64,000 nt of DNA from NCBI GenBank assembly GCA_036186865.1, contig AP025051.1, positions 20,213,724 to 20,277,723 of the forward strand, read 5' to 3'. Shown here in pieces: positions 1 to 13,067 of this stretch. Numbering within the stretch: the first letter of the stretch is position 1; each line of letters begins with the position of its first letter. Position numbers and translations under genes: made by a program. Under the pieces are notes generated by a model, which saw nothing but the letters and a program-made list of their open reading frames with translations, was not told where the DNA came from and did no database searches. The stretch comes from Eustoma russellianum. Lineage: Eukaryota; Streptophyta; Magnoliopsida; Gentianales; Gentianaceae.

Positions 1-2582
1 AGAAGGGGGGGTTGAATAGTGGGTGCGGAAAAGTTGGTTTTTAAAATTGTTTCAGACCAAAAACCCAACTTCTGAAAACAGTTTCTGTTTTCAGGACCTG
101 TTTTGAAACGTTTTGAAAACTAGGTTACAGGTCTTCAAAAATTCTGAAATTTGGAGAGATCTTAGTCTCAGATGTTTTGAGTATCTCCTAAAATTTTCAT
201 ATTAAAATTCAACCTTTAACCCTTTAAACATCGTTGGTGGTCAGATTGCACAAATCTGCCAGAAACGGTAGTCTGATTTGAAAAATTAATTTCAATTAAA
301 CCGTGATTCCAAATGCTCTAAAACTTTAATGACACACCCCTTATTATGTTTATCTAATTGGGTTGAAACAGTTTTGAAAAATTCTGTTGGTAAGTTAGTC
401 AAATACGTTCAAAGTCTCAACATTTGCAAGCCTGAAAATCAGAATGCACTAGTCTCAGAACTTTTGACGTTCGGATGACTTATACTTGTCCAAAAGGGTT
501 GAAACTTGCGCCAAATGAACCTTAAGACGTGTGGGTATGTTTTTGGAAAGTTTCGTGATTTTTGAAGTTTGTTTACTATTTTTAAGAACACGATGAAAAT
601 GATGCACTATGCTGGAAACTGAAAGTATGTGCCGAAAAGTAAAGAACACAAGGAATTTTATACTGGTTCGATTAAATCAACCTACTCCAGTCTTCGAGGA
701 CACCTTCATCGGCTATCACTAATCACAAAACAACAAACAACACCTTACCACACAGGATGGATGGAGTTACACACCAACTCTAACCATTTACAAACCTTGT
801 AAGTGATTACAACGATCAAAAACACCACCACCTAGCGGATGCAAGATTGATCACACCTTGATCAATCTTTTACAACAATGTAGAGTATATGATGGTATAT
901 ATGAAGCCTATTCAAGATATATGAATATGAATACAATAGGCTTTGAGAGAGAAGAAAGAAAGAAGTGTAGAAGGAGAAGGAGATGAATGCGTTTTTGCTC
1001 TTGGAATTGTAAGCCTTGTCTTATGTTTTGTTTGTTCTCCTTCTTCTCTTTTTATCAACATTGGCCGCCACCCCTCCTTCATTTTCTTCCCTTGAAAATT
1101 ATCTTTTAATTCCTTGGAAGAGTATCTTGCATCATTGTGACATTTCCTTGCTTACTTGGCAACTCCTCATTGGATGATCATTATATCCTTGCTTACTTGA
1201 CACTCATTGATTGGATGAAAGTTGTCATCATTTGATGACTAGATAAATCTGAAAAATTTCACTTAAAACATGTGCCAATTAGCCATAAAAATGTTGTCAT
1301 AAGTCTCATATCGATTCCAAATAATTTGCAAGACAAATTATTCTCTATTTTCCTTCCAAAAAATCGGCCACCTTGATTCTCCACATGCTGAAATTTTCAG
1401 AATGTGCAATATCCAAGACAAGTTCAAATTGTTGCCATGTAGGTAGTAGATTTATCCCTAAAAAATAAAGAACCAAATATGTTGAATTTAAGACCAAAAT
1501 TTTGGCCACATACATTCCACACATGCTGAAATTTTCAGCATGTGTGATATTTAAAAATATCAACACATTATTTCCATAACATCTTTAGAACATTGCCATT
1601 TTATCTTCCATTTAATCCATTTAATTCAAAGAAGTAAATATGGCATAATCAAGCTCAAAAATTCAGCCAACTCAATGCACACATGCTGAAATTTTCAGCA
1701 TGTGTTACAAATGTGACATAGTTTGAAATGTTACCTTGTGTAGCTCCTTTCTTTATGTCACCAACATTGTATATTTCATTCTTGGCCAATCAAGATGCCA
1801 AAAAAGCTCCACACTCCAACAAGGCTGAAGTAGGAGTGTGCTATAGCTTGTACATGTGCTGAATTTTATTTTTGCAAACTTTGTAAAATAGTGCACAATA
1901 ATTATATACATATGGTATATTCCAATCAGCCCTTAATTGATTTTTCTAGAACACTTTAGAATGTATAGAGTATATAAAAAGTGTCTAGATACATGTTATA
2001 TGTCATGCCAAAAATGTTCCATGTGTCGTGTTCGTAGAAAATCGAATTTTCGACTTTTGTCGATTACGCGATTTTTCTCCAATTGAATTCAAACTTTTTG
2101 CACATGTTATATATATTATGTCACACATAATATACATAGAATAACTTGAAAATCCAGCTCTAATGGCTGAAGTAAGTGGCGCCCCATGTGACAAAATGCT
2201 GAATTTGAAATCTCCACAATTTGGCCTTAATTGGGGGTGATTTGTGTGTGCCAAAATGGAATGATTTTATGGCTGTATATACCATGTAAGCCACGAAATT
2301 TGTGGCCATTTTTGAAGTGTAGGGGCTGACCATCTATATATGGCAAGTACGTGACACGTTGGCAAGTTTCGGTATTCACCCGATACGACAATTTTTGGTT
2401 TAGAACCTTTTAACATGTCGTAATAATTTTGTCATCACCATGACTTATATCATATGATATAAGACCTGAATATACTCATAAATATAAGGTAAATATAGTG
2501 GTGTGACATTAACGTACGTTCTTAAGATATGTAACGTGTCGGTAGTACGTTGGAATATGTGTATAGTGCCTTTAAAAAAATC

Positions 2583-2585
<3 letters not shown>
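1..2585. other. AT-rich region without a recognisable gene
   Basis: No open frame here resembles a known protein; the longest are short and low-complexity. The first bases (a G-run followed by TTGAAT) and the stretch near 655-880 recall non-coding parts of plant retroelements, but this is memory of style, not an alignment, and I found no LTR pair, primer site or target duplication. The only structured part is the palindrome cluster at 1382-1705. Confidence 0.5.
1382..1705. repeat. Three-copy palindrome cluster
   Basis: Three near-identical palindromes lie at 1382-1406, 1518-1546 and 1679-1705. Each has the arm CACATGCTGAAA, a single central base, and the complementary arm TTTCAGCATGTG. The first copy has one mismatch; the second extends to 29 bp. 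Each is preceded by a similar segment (GGCCA or GCCA, then a CA-rich stretch), so the units look like diverged tandem repeats with spacings of about 138 and 160 bp. No function is assigned. Confidence 0.75.
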
Positions 2586-2661
<76 letters not shown>

Positions 2662-2662
2662 G
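2586..2662. repeat. (TA)n microsatellite
   Basis: Nearly pure TA dinucleotide run with two TG interruptions. It produces tyrosine/isoleucine open frames on both strands that are artefacts. Confidence 0.95.
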
Positions 2663-3023
2663 TTAAAAGCGTGTATATAAAGGAGAGGAAAAAACTTTCC
2701 ATTCTTCAATTTGCTGCCTTTGTGCCTTCTCCAAATATATCACCATTTAATGAACTGCTTAGTTCATTTAACTAAGTACTTTACTTATTCAACTAGTTTA
2801 GTTCATTAATGGTGGCACCTGAAAATAGTTCAAACACAACAAATATTTTCCATTTGATGTAAGCTTTAAAGCTTCATGGCTCGTTAGTACGACAACATTA
2901 TATATGAACTATATAAGGCAGGTTTCATGCAAAAACGTGTCAAGTCATAAAACGTGTCATGCATTTCTTTGGTACACGTTATTTAAATCATGTATTTTGT
3001 AATCACTCAAACCCCTTTTTCTC
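2663..3023. other. Gene-free stretch upstream of the LINE
   Basis: AT-rich with no recognisable coding similarity. The LINE reading frame becomes recognisable only from about 3024, so its 5' truncation point lies in or near this stretch. Confidence 0.4.
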
Positions 3024-4771
3024 TATACATTTCACATTACACATCTTGCGTATGCGGATGATTTGTTGGTTTTCTTGCGGGGCACTGTTCGAACATTGGG
3101 TGGATTTCAATCTTTTCTGACTGCTTATGAAGCAGCTTCTGGCCAAAAAGTAAATTACGGTAAAAGCAGCTTTATTCCGTCGTCCTCTACATCATTGCAA
3201 CGTCGAAGACGATGTGAGGATATACTTGGGTATGCGGCAGCATGTTTGCCATTTTGTTATCTTGGCTCATTCTTGCATAAAGGTATTAGCCGTGCACGAT
3301 ATTGCACGTCTCTTCTGGAGCACATTGATACTCGGTTGAATGGCTGGCATAATCGACTGCTTTCTCCAGCAGGTAGACTTGTTTTATTGCGTTATGCCGT
3401 ATCCTCCCTCCCATTACATATTATTGCTGAGGAGGATTGCCACAATCTTTTATTAAAACCATTCAACGCAAAATGGCTAATTTCTACTGGAGGCTGCGGC
3501 GGCACTGGGTTGTGTGGTCCACCATTCGCACACCTTGCTCCGATGGTGGGTTGGGCCTTCGGGATATTCGCACATTACAGGAGGCGTATTTTTGTCGTAT
3601 TTGGTGGCATTATCAGCAGAACACTACACTCTGGAGTAAGTATCTTCATGCAAAATACGGGCCCCATGGAGATTTTCATCCGCGTCTTCCAGATTCACCC
3701 ATTTGGAAGCTTATTTTTCGCTATCATGACTTTTGTTATGCTAATAGTCAGCTGCAAGGTACGCATCTGAGCGGACATCTACTACATCGGGTGAGTTTAC
3801 TTTGTGATAGCATATGATCTTTGTCGCATGCCACGTCCAACCCTTATTTCAGCGCAGTTTATTTGGCATAAGCATCATACTCCCACTATCAAAAATTTTC
3901 TTTGGCGCGTATATCACAGAGTTTTACCTTTTGAAGACTATATAGGTAAGTTCGCCGAAGCTATGCCCACATAATGCCCTTTTTGTAAGCAAGCATCGGC
4001 AGCAGTGGATCATGTATTTTTGCACTGTGCTTGTATTCGTCCTATTTGGATTTTCTTTTCGGCGGCATTACAAGGTTATTCTCCTAGTTCTATGAGTTAT
4101 GGCCTTATTTTTTATCTTGGTGGTACCATGCCTCATCACATAAACTATTTAAGGTACTGCGGATTGTGATTCTGGCCATCATTATCTTTAATATTTGGCG
4201 TACATACACTTCCTTGGTATATGGTGATACAATGATTTATGCCACGGAGTCACTCCTTGTAGTCATAAGTTCTGACATTTACTTGTGGGGTAAAACACTT
4301 GATGGTACCAAACTTGCCTCAGGCTTTAGATCGGTCCAGCACTTGGATTTTCAGCATCCTCTTAGCCTAAAACGAGCTCAGATTGTCCGATGGTTAGTTC
4401 CTCCCTCTGGTCGCTTAAAACCTAATGTCGATGCGACAGTTGGGATGTTTTATGCAGCAGGCGGGGCTATCTTGTGAGATCATTCAGGCACATGCGTTGG
4501 GGCCATTTCTTTTCGTTTGCCACTATGTACGCAATTCATCGCAAAAATACAGGCAGCTTTATTAGGCTTAATCTACTTTCTGCCTCTACATCGACACATT
4601 AATATGGAGTCAGATTGCTCGCGGTTGATTCATTCTCTTTCTCGTCACACCACTGCTGCCGGGAATTATCACCTTCGGATGTTGCATTCCTTTCAACGGC
4701 AGCAACATATTGACTTTCAGCATATCTATAGGGAGGCGAACATAGCGGCACACTATTTAGCGCAGCATTGA
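3024..4771 (+). pseudogene. LINE ORF2 remnant: RT C-terminal half, zinc-binding region, RNase H
   Basis: Decayed C-terminal half of a plant L1-type LINE polyprotein. The frame opens with HLAYADDLLVF at 3042-3074, the reverse-transcriptase catalytic motif, followed by an SGQ-x-N-x-x-KS block and the NGWHNRLLSPAGR region. The frame then shifts near 3430-3500 into MANFYWRLRRHW and GGLGLRDI. Around 3850-4080 comes a zf-RVT region (FLWRV, CPFC, H-x-x-x-HC) with an in-frame stop after AMPT. At 4370-4771 an RVT_3-type RNase H follows (RWLVPPSGRLKPNVDA, then ESDCSRLI and HIYREANIAAHYLA), broken by another stop. Endonuclease and the N-terminal RT are absent, consistent with 5' truncation. Non-functional. 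The domain types are established for plant LINEs; the boundaries are my estimate. Confidence 0.85.
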
Positions 4772-5218
4772 TTACTACACCCTCGAACAGGGTTTTATAC
4801 ACGGCATACTCTTCCACCCTTGGTTCGTAGTTGCGTCAGTCTTGATCTTACAACAGGACATCTTCGACATGCATGATTTTTCTCTTCCATCGGTCTCTTT
4901 CATTGTCTTCCATATGGATTAGCTATACATCATACATTCTGCCTATATCCCACGTGATGCAGGCAGGCTCGGTACAATTTGCTACTACGGGCTTTACATA
5001 GTTTTAAGCTATTGTTGGCCTGCACTGATTTATAATGGCTTTATGTTTGCTTTTGCATGGACTATCATGAACGTAAATGCTGCCGCTCATACTGCTTGTC
5101 AATATTCGGATGCACTACCATTTCATGTATACTTAATGTTTCAAATGTGGTAAATATGTACTCTTTTTTCTTCGTGCAAGATTTTATCTACAAGGATGGT
5201 TTTGCTTGCCAAGGTTTT
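4772..5218 (+). other. Probable LINE 3' untranslated region
   Basis: Non-coding sequence after the RNase H frame, up to the insertion point of CRM-like element 1. The last five bases (GTTTT, 5214-5218) are duplicated at 14076-14080, so the LINE tail resumes beyond the element. Confidence 0.55.
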
Positions 5219-6416
5219 TGATGAGCTACAGCCTAACCTTGTGGATACAAACACTGATGATGACGCCTCACTGCCCCGCACAGGTCCCATAACAAGGAGT
5301 ATGGCTAAGAAATTGTTACACTGTGTTGAATCATTTCTTTACAGGCATGAAGAGGATGAACCAAGCAGAGATGATGTCCATTGGGTTTATATGATACAAG
5401 CTTTGATCTAGTTGTATCAAAAACATGTTGTACATATCTTTAGTTGTTCTTTTTAATATTGTTGGTTGGTTAACCTTGTTTTAGGATAGTTTGTGTTGTA
5501 TCATTGCCTTGTTTTCAGGTACACATACTTAGCTTGAAAAAAACAAGTAGCTTACAAGCAAGGAGGTGATAAGCAAGTAGCTTACAAACAAGGAGGTGAT
5601 CTTACAAGCAAGGAGGTGACAAGCACCCATGTCAAACACAGGCTTTGTCCTCCACGCAAATAGTGAGCAAGACAAGTTGCTCAAAGCTTTAACCAATGAA
5701 AAGAAGTCTTGCAAATGTTCAAACCAATCACACTCAAGTTGGAGACAAGTAAACAAGCTGCACAAAGATTCATTCAATCAATCCTTTAAAGAGGGCGGTT
5801 GGTTTAAAGCTCAAATGGTTTGAAGATTCAAAGTCAAACTTGCAACCAATCAAAGGGAGTTCAAACCAAGCAGCTCAATGCATTATCCAATCAAAACTTT
5901 GGCTGAAACAAAGCAAAGAAGCACGGCAAAGGGAACCAGCTTTCTAGGAACTAAAGTTGTTCAAACAAGTTACCAAGCAAGCATATTATTTCTAGACTTG
6001 TACTTAGTACTTTAAACCTTGTACACATGTAATTTTCGTTTGTTTTAAATAGCATAGGAACCTGAATGTGAACAACACAATTTCAAACACATTTCAATCA
6101 GATTTTCCTTTAAGGAGTTCTCAACTTATTCTAGTTGAAGTTTAAGACCACTAACGGTTTTCTTCCAAGTTCATAGCCTAGAACTTGTTAGTATTTACTT
6201 CATTTTTGGTTTACAGCATCTTAGGGTCTCAATGAGGTTTTAGATGTGTTGGAATACCAAAGAGGAAGAGGTGTTGGTATAAATTGAGCCAAGAACAAAC
6301 GGTTATAGTTCAAGGGGTGTCAATGTGATGTTCTTTGCCATAGCTGAGGTTCAAATCAATTCGGAATAGGAGACAAAGTCCTTGGAACGTTTATCTACCC
6401 TTCATTTGGCTCATCA
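5219..6416 (+). repeat. 5' LTR of CRM-like copy 1
   Basis: Starts TGATGAGCTACAGCC and ends GGCTCATCA. The first 190 bases can be read as the C-terminal tail of pol, because the same sequence in the 3' LTR is the end of the pol frame. Around 5538-5625 is a short tandem repeat of about 30 bp built on CAAGCAAGGAGGTGA. A TATA-like ATTTAAAA-type stretch lies near 6043-6052, but I cannot fix a transcription start. Confidence 0.9.
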
Positions 6417-6418
6417 AT

Positions 6419-6430
6419 TGGTATCAGAGC
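6419..6430 (+). promoter_or_regulatory. Primer binding site, initiator tRNA-Met type
   Basis: TGGTATCAGAGC, two bases after the 5' LTR; this is the standard complement of the 3' end of plant initiator tRNA-Met. Confidence 0.92.
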
Positions 6431-8169
6431 TTTGGTTAGTCTTCTATTCATGTTTACATTGCTTAAACTTGCATATGCATGATGCTGCCCAAAACCGTTT
6501 AGTAAACTGTTTTGTTGTTCAATTAGATTCTGTTAGTTTAGGTAGTTAGTTTATGTTTTGAATTGTTTATTAGATAGTTTACAATAGTTTGGTAACTTAG
6601 TTTTTAGTAGCAAAAACCGAAACACCACAAAAAGAACATAGACTAGACTTAAGTGTTGTTAGAATCCCTTTGTGTAGTTAGATTAAAACCGTGTGTGAAA
6701 CTTATTGTTCTTGTTCAATCTAGCTTAGACAAAGATCATTTGGTCATAATCTAGAAGTTTAAACGGTAGTTTAGTGATTCCTTAATAGAAAACCTGAACA
6801 CAAAAGTAGATTAGTTGATAGTTTAGTTGTAATCAAGTTGTTAAATTCTGTTTTTAGTAGTTGTGTGCAATCTATTTAGACGCTGTATTTGCTACCTTAT
6901 TTAGCTTGGTTAGGCTAGTTTACAACATAGTTTAAGTGTTTAGTTGGTTGTTTAGTTTAGCACAAGAAATTCGAAAACTAAAGATCAAAACAAGTAGTTT
7001 TAGCTAAGTGTGCTGCCTAGTTTCTAGTGATATACGTTTGATAAGTAGGATATAAACACTTGCATCTAGTATCATCTAGCTTAGAAACTGAATGCATCAT
7101 ACAAACAAAAACCAAGACAAAAACAAGTAGAATAGATAACTTTAAAACAAAACAAAACAAGTTAGCTAGTTTGCATCAAAACTGATTTCCATTAGTTGTT
7201 AGTAATCAGCCCTTATAAATTGCATTTAGATACAACTAAGTTGCATTTAGCTATCTTAAGATTAGTTAGATCATTTGCATCAAAAACAGAAAATTGCCAA
7301 AAAAAAACCGTGAGTTAAGAACAAGTTTTTAAAGCTCATTTGAAATCTTGGTGAATGCTAATAGCTATATCTTTTTGTTGATTTCAATTGTTTCAAACAA
7401 CTTGTTGGACTTAGATACATCCTGGAAGTTAGGAATTGTTTAAGCCTTACATTGTTAAAGAGCTATCCAATTGTTGTTTTAGATCAACTTCTGAACTTAC
7501 CTTGCACTATATTCAATTTGAACTTGTTGTAATTGTGAATTGATTTCTCACTACATAGTGTTTAGCTGTGTTGTGTACGAGAAACTTTCAAATTCCAAAT
7601 ACAACAAACCTTGTGCAATTAAAGGCCGTGAGCAATGACTCATGTAGGCCGTGAGGAGTAGTCTCACAACAATCAAGCAAACCCCTCCAAAGAAAGAAAA
7701 TTAAGCTTGATTGAGAAATACACGAGAGAAAAGCCAATATTTGTCAACAAGTAAGAGGCAAGACAAGAGAGAATTGCACAAGAAAGACAAGTGAGGAAAC
7801 GCCCAAAGTGAACCTTGCAAAAGGGAACTTGCGCCAAGCTCAAAGAAAGAAAGTGCCCAAAAGAACCAAAGTGTTGTAGTTTTGAGATATTTCAAGTTTC
7901 TAAAGCAAACCCTTGCTGACACTTTGTTTGTGTGCTTTTACTTTCACTTTACTTCAATTGATAATTGCATATGCTGTAAAGTAATTGAGGGATTGTCTTA
8001 ACAACCCCGTAGATTTCATTCAGCCCAAACAACAATTTGACTTCTGTGATTTTCTTGAATCCTTAGGAGAAATAGTCCAAATTGTTATTTTGAACAATTG
8101 TCAACATAAAGTAGAGTATTTGCATCTTGTCAATATTTTAAATTGGTTTTTGAGATTGTCTTTTGAATC
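6431..8169 (+). other. Untranslated leader of CRM-like copy 1
   Basis: About 1.7 kb of AT-rich leader between primer site and gag, rich in AGTTTAG-type words, without a convincing reading frame. The same arrangement is found in copy 2 (24524-26280) with clear similarity. Confidence 0.7.
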
Positions 8170-11100
8170 ATGGGTCCCCAACAGAAAGATAATGCACCAT
8201 CCCCGTCCCCATCTACTCCTGTCTCATCCCCAGTCCCTGTTACCCTAGAGAATATACATCAAACACTCACTTTCCTTGTTAATCAGTTTGGTTTAATGAG
8301 AAGTGACATAGAGGATAACAAACAAAGGATAAACAATGTAGAAAAGCCAACCTCATATCAAAAGGAACCTAGTATACCTTTTCAAGAAGGCACCTCGTAT
8401 GATAATGAGTCTCATGTTGAACGTAGAAAAGTCACATCACATAGAGGTAGAGGTCGAGGTCGAGGTAGTAATGGTGGTCGTAGGAACATTTCTTTTGAGG
8501 AGAGATTTGATTATCTCCCTGAGTACAATGAAGAACACTATCCGGAAGAACGGTATGATGAACGTCAGCCTGATAGAGATGAACATCTTGAAGAAGAGTT
8601 CATTACTACTAAACTGACAATACCCTCCTTCCAAGGGAAAAGTGATCCTGAAACATATCTGCAATGGGAAACAAAAGTAGATCATATGTATTCTTGCACT
8701 AACTATTCTGAATTGGCCAAAGTGCGGTATGCAACTTTTGAATTTGTAGATTATGCTTTACTCTGGTGGGAACAATTGAAGAACACCAGGAGAAGAACAA
8801 GACAGCCCCCTGTTGTTACTTGGTCCGAGCTGAAACAAGAGATGAGGAAGAGATTCATATCTCCTTCCTATGAAAGAAGCGTTTTCCAGAAATTGCAACA
8901 ACTTTCTCAAGGTAATAGATCTGTTGATGAATTTTATAAAGAATTAGAACATCTACTTACCAGGGCTAACATAGAAGAAGCTGAGGAAGCCACAATGGCT
9001 AGATTTCTAGCTGGTTTGAACAAAAAGATTGCATTTAAGGTGGAACTTACACCTTACTCTGATCTGGCTTCTATGGTTCACATTGCTGAGAAAGTGGAAA
9101 GACAATTGAAGGTAAAGACTTCTAACCCTTCTTTTCGGACTAATCCTTTGAGTTTTCCTAGAACATAGCCCAGGACGCCTTTCCGTCCACAACAAGGTCA
9201 AGGCCGTGGATTCCAAGAAAAATCAACCCAGAACATCCAAAATCGTCCAAAGTTTCCAATCACTGATAAAGGCAAAGCCAAGGTGGAAGGTACGCCTAAT
9301 GTTAAGACTCGTGATATTCAATGTTTTAAATGCTTAGGAAAAGGTCATTTTGCTAATCAATGTCCCAACCCTAAACGCATCATGTTTATTGAAGAGTCTA
9401 ATGAGTATTATTCTGAAGAAGAATTGGAAGAGAGTGAGGAAAACAATGAAATTGAACAAACATGTGAGGAAGAAGAAGAGATTAGTGAAGAGACTAATGA
9501 GTGTGAAACAAAAGAGTTCTTAGTTGTCCGTCGAGCTCTAAGTGCCCAAATTAAAACTGAAGAACCTGACATACAAAGAGAGAACATATTCCACATTCAC
9601 TGTATGGTTAAAAAGAAAGTCTGCACTTTAATCATTGACTCCGGTTCATGTACCAATGTTGCAAGTTTTGAACTTGTTAGGAAACTTGAGTTACCTTTAA
9701 TTAATCACCCCCGTCCTTATAGACTTACGTGGCTTAATGAGTGTGGTGAAGTTAAAGTAACAAAGCAAGTCCTAGTTTCTTTATCAATTGGTGGGTATTC
9801 TGCTGAGGTGTTATGTGACGTAGCCCCTATGCAATCAAGTCACATCTTATTAGGTAGACCGTGGCAATTTGACAACAAGGTTACATATGATGGTTACCTG
9901 AATAGATATTCCTTTAGGCAACACAACAAATTGTTCAAATTAAACGCCTTCCCCCGCACAGTTTTTGAGGATCAACAACGAATGTCAAAAAGCTATAATG
10001 ATCCAAAAGAAAAGGAACCGAAAGGATTTTCATCAAAGAAAACCAACTGAAAACTTCTCATCTTAAAATTGAACCGAAAGAAATCAAAGTTTCTGCCGAA
10101 CCATCTCTAAAGAAAAGTGCATTCTTTGCATCTCAAAGCGAGGTATTCCATGCTATCAATTCAAACAAAATTGTTTATGTCTTGTTTTACAAAGAAACTC
10201 TGTTCTCTTCATCTGAAATACCATCTACTTTACCAAGTGAAGTCGCATCTTTACTTCAAGAATTTTCTAGCTTGTTTCCTGAAGGAGATCCCCCAGGTTT
10301 ACCACCTCTAAGAGGCATTGAGCATCAAATAGATTTCGTTCCAGGAGCTGTTCTGCCAAACAGACCTGCCTATAGAGCCAATCTAGAGGAAACTAAGGAA
10401 ATCCAAAAACAAGTTGAGGAATTATTGACCCAAGGTAAAGTAAAAGAGAGTATGAGTCCTTGTGCTGTTCCTGTTATCATTGTCCCTAAGAAAGATGGAA
10501 CTTGGAAAATGTGTACTGACTGTAGAGCCATCAATAAGATCACTGTGAAGTATAGATACCCTATTCCTAGGTTGGATGACATGTTGGATATGTTGCATGG
10601 GTCTAGATGCTTTAGCAAAGTAGATCTTAAACAAGGTTATTTCCAAGTGAGAATTAAGGAAGGTGATGAATGGAAAACTGCCTTTAAGACTAAATTTGGA
10701 TTGTACGAATGGTTAGTTATGCCCTTTGGTTTAACCAACGCCCCTAGTACTTTCATGAGGTTAATGAATGAGGTCTTAAGGAAATTCATAGGGAAATTTG
10801 TAGTAGTCTACTTTGATGACATTCTTATCTACTCCAAAACCCTAAGTGAACATCTGATTCATCTTAGAGCTATTTTTGTCACCCTACAGAAAGAAGAGTT
10901 GTATGCTAATTTCAAGAAGTGTTCTTTCTGTCTGGAGAAGGTTACATTCTTAGGATTTGTGATTAGTGCTGAAGGAATTGAAATGGATCAAGAGAAAGTT
11001 AAATCCATAACTGAGTGGCCAACCCCTAAGTCTGCTGGAGATATTAGGAGTTTTCATGGATTAGCTAGCTTCTATAGACGTTTTGTGAAGGATTTCTCTA

Positions 11101-13067
11101 CCATAGCTGCACCCTTGAATGAGTTAGTCAAGAAAGATGTAAGATTTGAATGGGGAGAATCACAACAACAAGCCTTTGAGGAACTTAAGAAACGTCTAAC
11201 TTCTGCACCTATCCTGAGATTGCCCAACTTTGATGAAATGTTTGAAGTTGAATGTGATGCCAGTGGAGTTGGCATTGGAGCTGTATTGCATCAAGGTAAC
11301 AAACCTGTTGCCTACTTTAGTGAGAAATTGAAAGGAGCTTCCATAAATTATTCAACCTATGATAAAGAATTGTATGCCCTTGTCCGTTCTTTACAAAGTT
11401 GGCAACATTATCTGCAACCTAAGGAATGTGTGATTCATACTGATCATGAGAGTCTTAAGTATCTAAAAGGTCAAGGAAAATTGAACAAAAGACATGCCAA
11501 ATGGGTTGAATTCATTGAACAATTCCCTTATGTGATCAAGTATAAGCAAGGAAAAGAAAATGTTGTTGCTGATGCATTATCTCGTCGCTATACTTTGATT
11601 ACTACTCTTTCATGTAACATGTTTGGTTTTGAGTCTATCAAAGAGATGTATCATTCTGATCATGACTTTAGTTCTATCTATCAAGCATGCATTGATTCAC
11701 CTTTTGCTAAATATTACTTGCATGATGGTTATTTGTTTAAAGAACATAAGTTATGTGTACCAATGTGTTTATTAAGAGAGTTGTTGATAAAAGAAGCTCA
11801 TGGAGGAGGTTTAATGGGTCATTTTGGCTCGTTAAAAACTTTGGAAACACTTAAGGAGCATTTCTTCTGGCCGCATATGAGAGCACATGTTGATAAGGTA
11901 TGTGACCAATGTATTACTTGCAAATAAGCAAAATCTAGAACACAACCACATGGATTGTACACTCCCTTATCTGTTCCAAGCTCACCTTGGACTGATCTTT
12001 CTATGGACTTTGTATTGGGATTGCCTTGATCCAAAACTGGTAAAGATAGCATCTTTGTTGTTGTTGATAGATTTTCCAAAATGGCACATTTCATTGCATG
12101 TAAGAAAGTTGATGATGCTATTCATATTGTTGATTTGTTCTTTAAGGAGATTGTTAGATTACATGGCATGCCACGTACAATTGTTAGTGATAGAGATACA
12201 AAGTTTTTAAGTCATTTCTGGCGTGTTTTGTGGAGTAAACTTGGTACTAAATTGTTATTTTCTACAACTGCTCACCCACAAATCGATGGTCAAACTGAAG
12301 TTGTTAATAGAACTTTGTCTCAATTGTTACGTGTTGTCATTCAAAAGAATTTAAAGAATTGGGAAGACTGCTTAGCTTATATTGAGTTTGCATATAATAG
12401 AGTTGTTCATAGTGGAACATTGCATTCTCCTTTTGAAGTTGTTTATGGCTTTAACCCTTTGTCCCCGCTTGATCTTGTTCCCATACCCGTTCATGAACGT
12501 GTTAGTTTAGATGGTGAACGAAAAACAAAACTTGTGAAAGAATTGCATGAAAAGGTTAAGTCACAACTTGAAGCTAAGAATAAAGTGTATGCCAATAGAG
12601 CCAACAGGAATCGTAAAGTTGTTATATTTGAGCCTGGTGATCTTGTTTGGTTACACTTAAGGAAAGAAAGATTCCCTAAGGAAAGGGACTCAAAGTTGAA
12701 GCCAAGAGGCGATGGACCGTTCAAAGTGTTGAAACGGCTTGGTGATAATGCCTATGTTCTCGATCTTCCTGAAGAAAGGTATGGTCCTATCTCAAAAACT
12801 TTTAATGTTGCTGACCTTTCTCCATTTAGTATTGATTCAGATTCGAGGACGAATCCTTCTCAAGTGGGAGGGAATGATGAGCTACAGCCTAACCTTGTGG
12901 ATACAAACACTGATGATGACGCCTCACTGCCCCGCACAGGTCCCATAACAAGGAGTATGGCTAAGAAATTGTTACACTGTGTTGAATCATTTCTTTACAG
13001 GCATGAAGAGGATGAACCAAGCAGAGATGATGTCCATTGGGTTTATATGATACAAGCTTTGATCTAG
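8170..13067 (+). pseudogene. gag-pol of CRM-like copy 1, broken
   Basis: Polyprotein in the order gag, CCHC knuckle (CFKCLGKGHFANQC near 9320-9365), aspartic protease (IIDSGS near 9635), RT (YFDDILIYS near 10810-10835), RNase H (ECDASGVGIG), integrase (HGGG/GHFG zinc region, then D, D and E motifs) and a C-terminal tail. Compared with copy 2, it has TAG at 9166 (from CAG), a one-base deletion near 10018-10024, TAA at 11925 (from CAA) and TGA at 12027 (from CGA). All three stops fit C-to-T changes. The last 64 codons, from about 12875, lie inside the 3' LTR, and the polypurine tract is read as part of QVGGN. No canonical chromodomain is visible; the tail sits where CRM elements carry their CR motif (inference). 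Confidence 0.9.
12864..12874 (+). promoter_or_regulatory. Polypurine tract of CRM-like copy 1
   Basis: GTGGGAGGGAA immediately before the 3' LTR; the expected plus-strand primer, here also protein-coding in the ancestral pol frame. Confidence 0.85.

Noticed and set aside
2445..2775. Open frames rich in Tyr and Ile on both strands
   Set aside because: Products of the TA microsatellite.
5196..5411. Small plus-strand gene starting just upstream of the LTR
   Set aside because: It is the pol C-terminal tail present in every LTR of this family, with a few chance codons upstream from the LINE.
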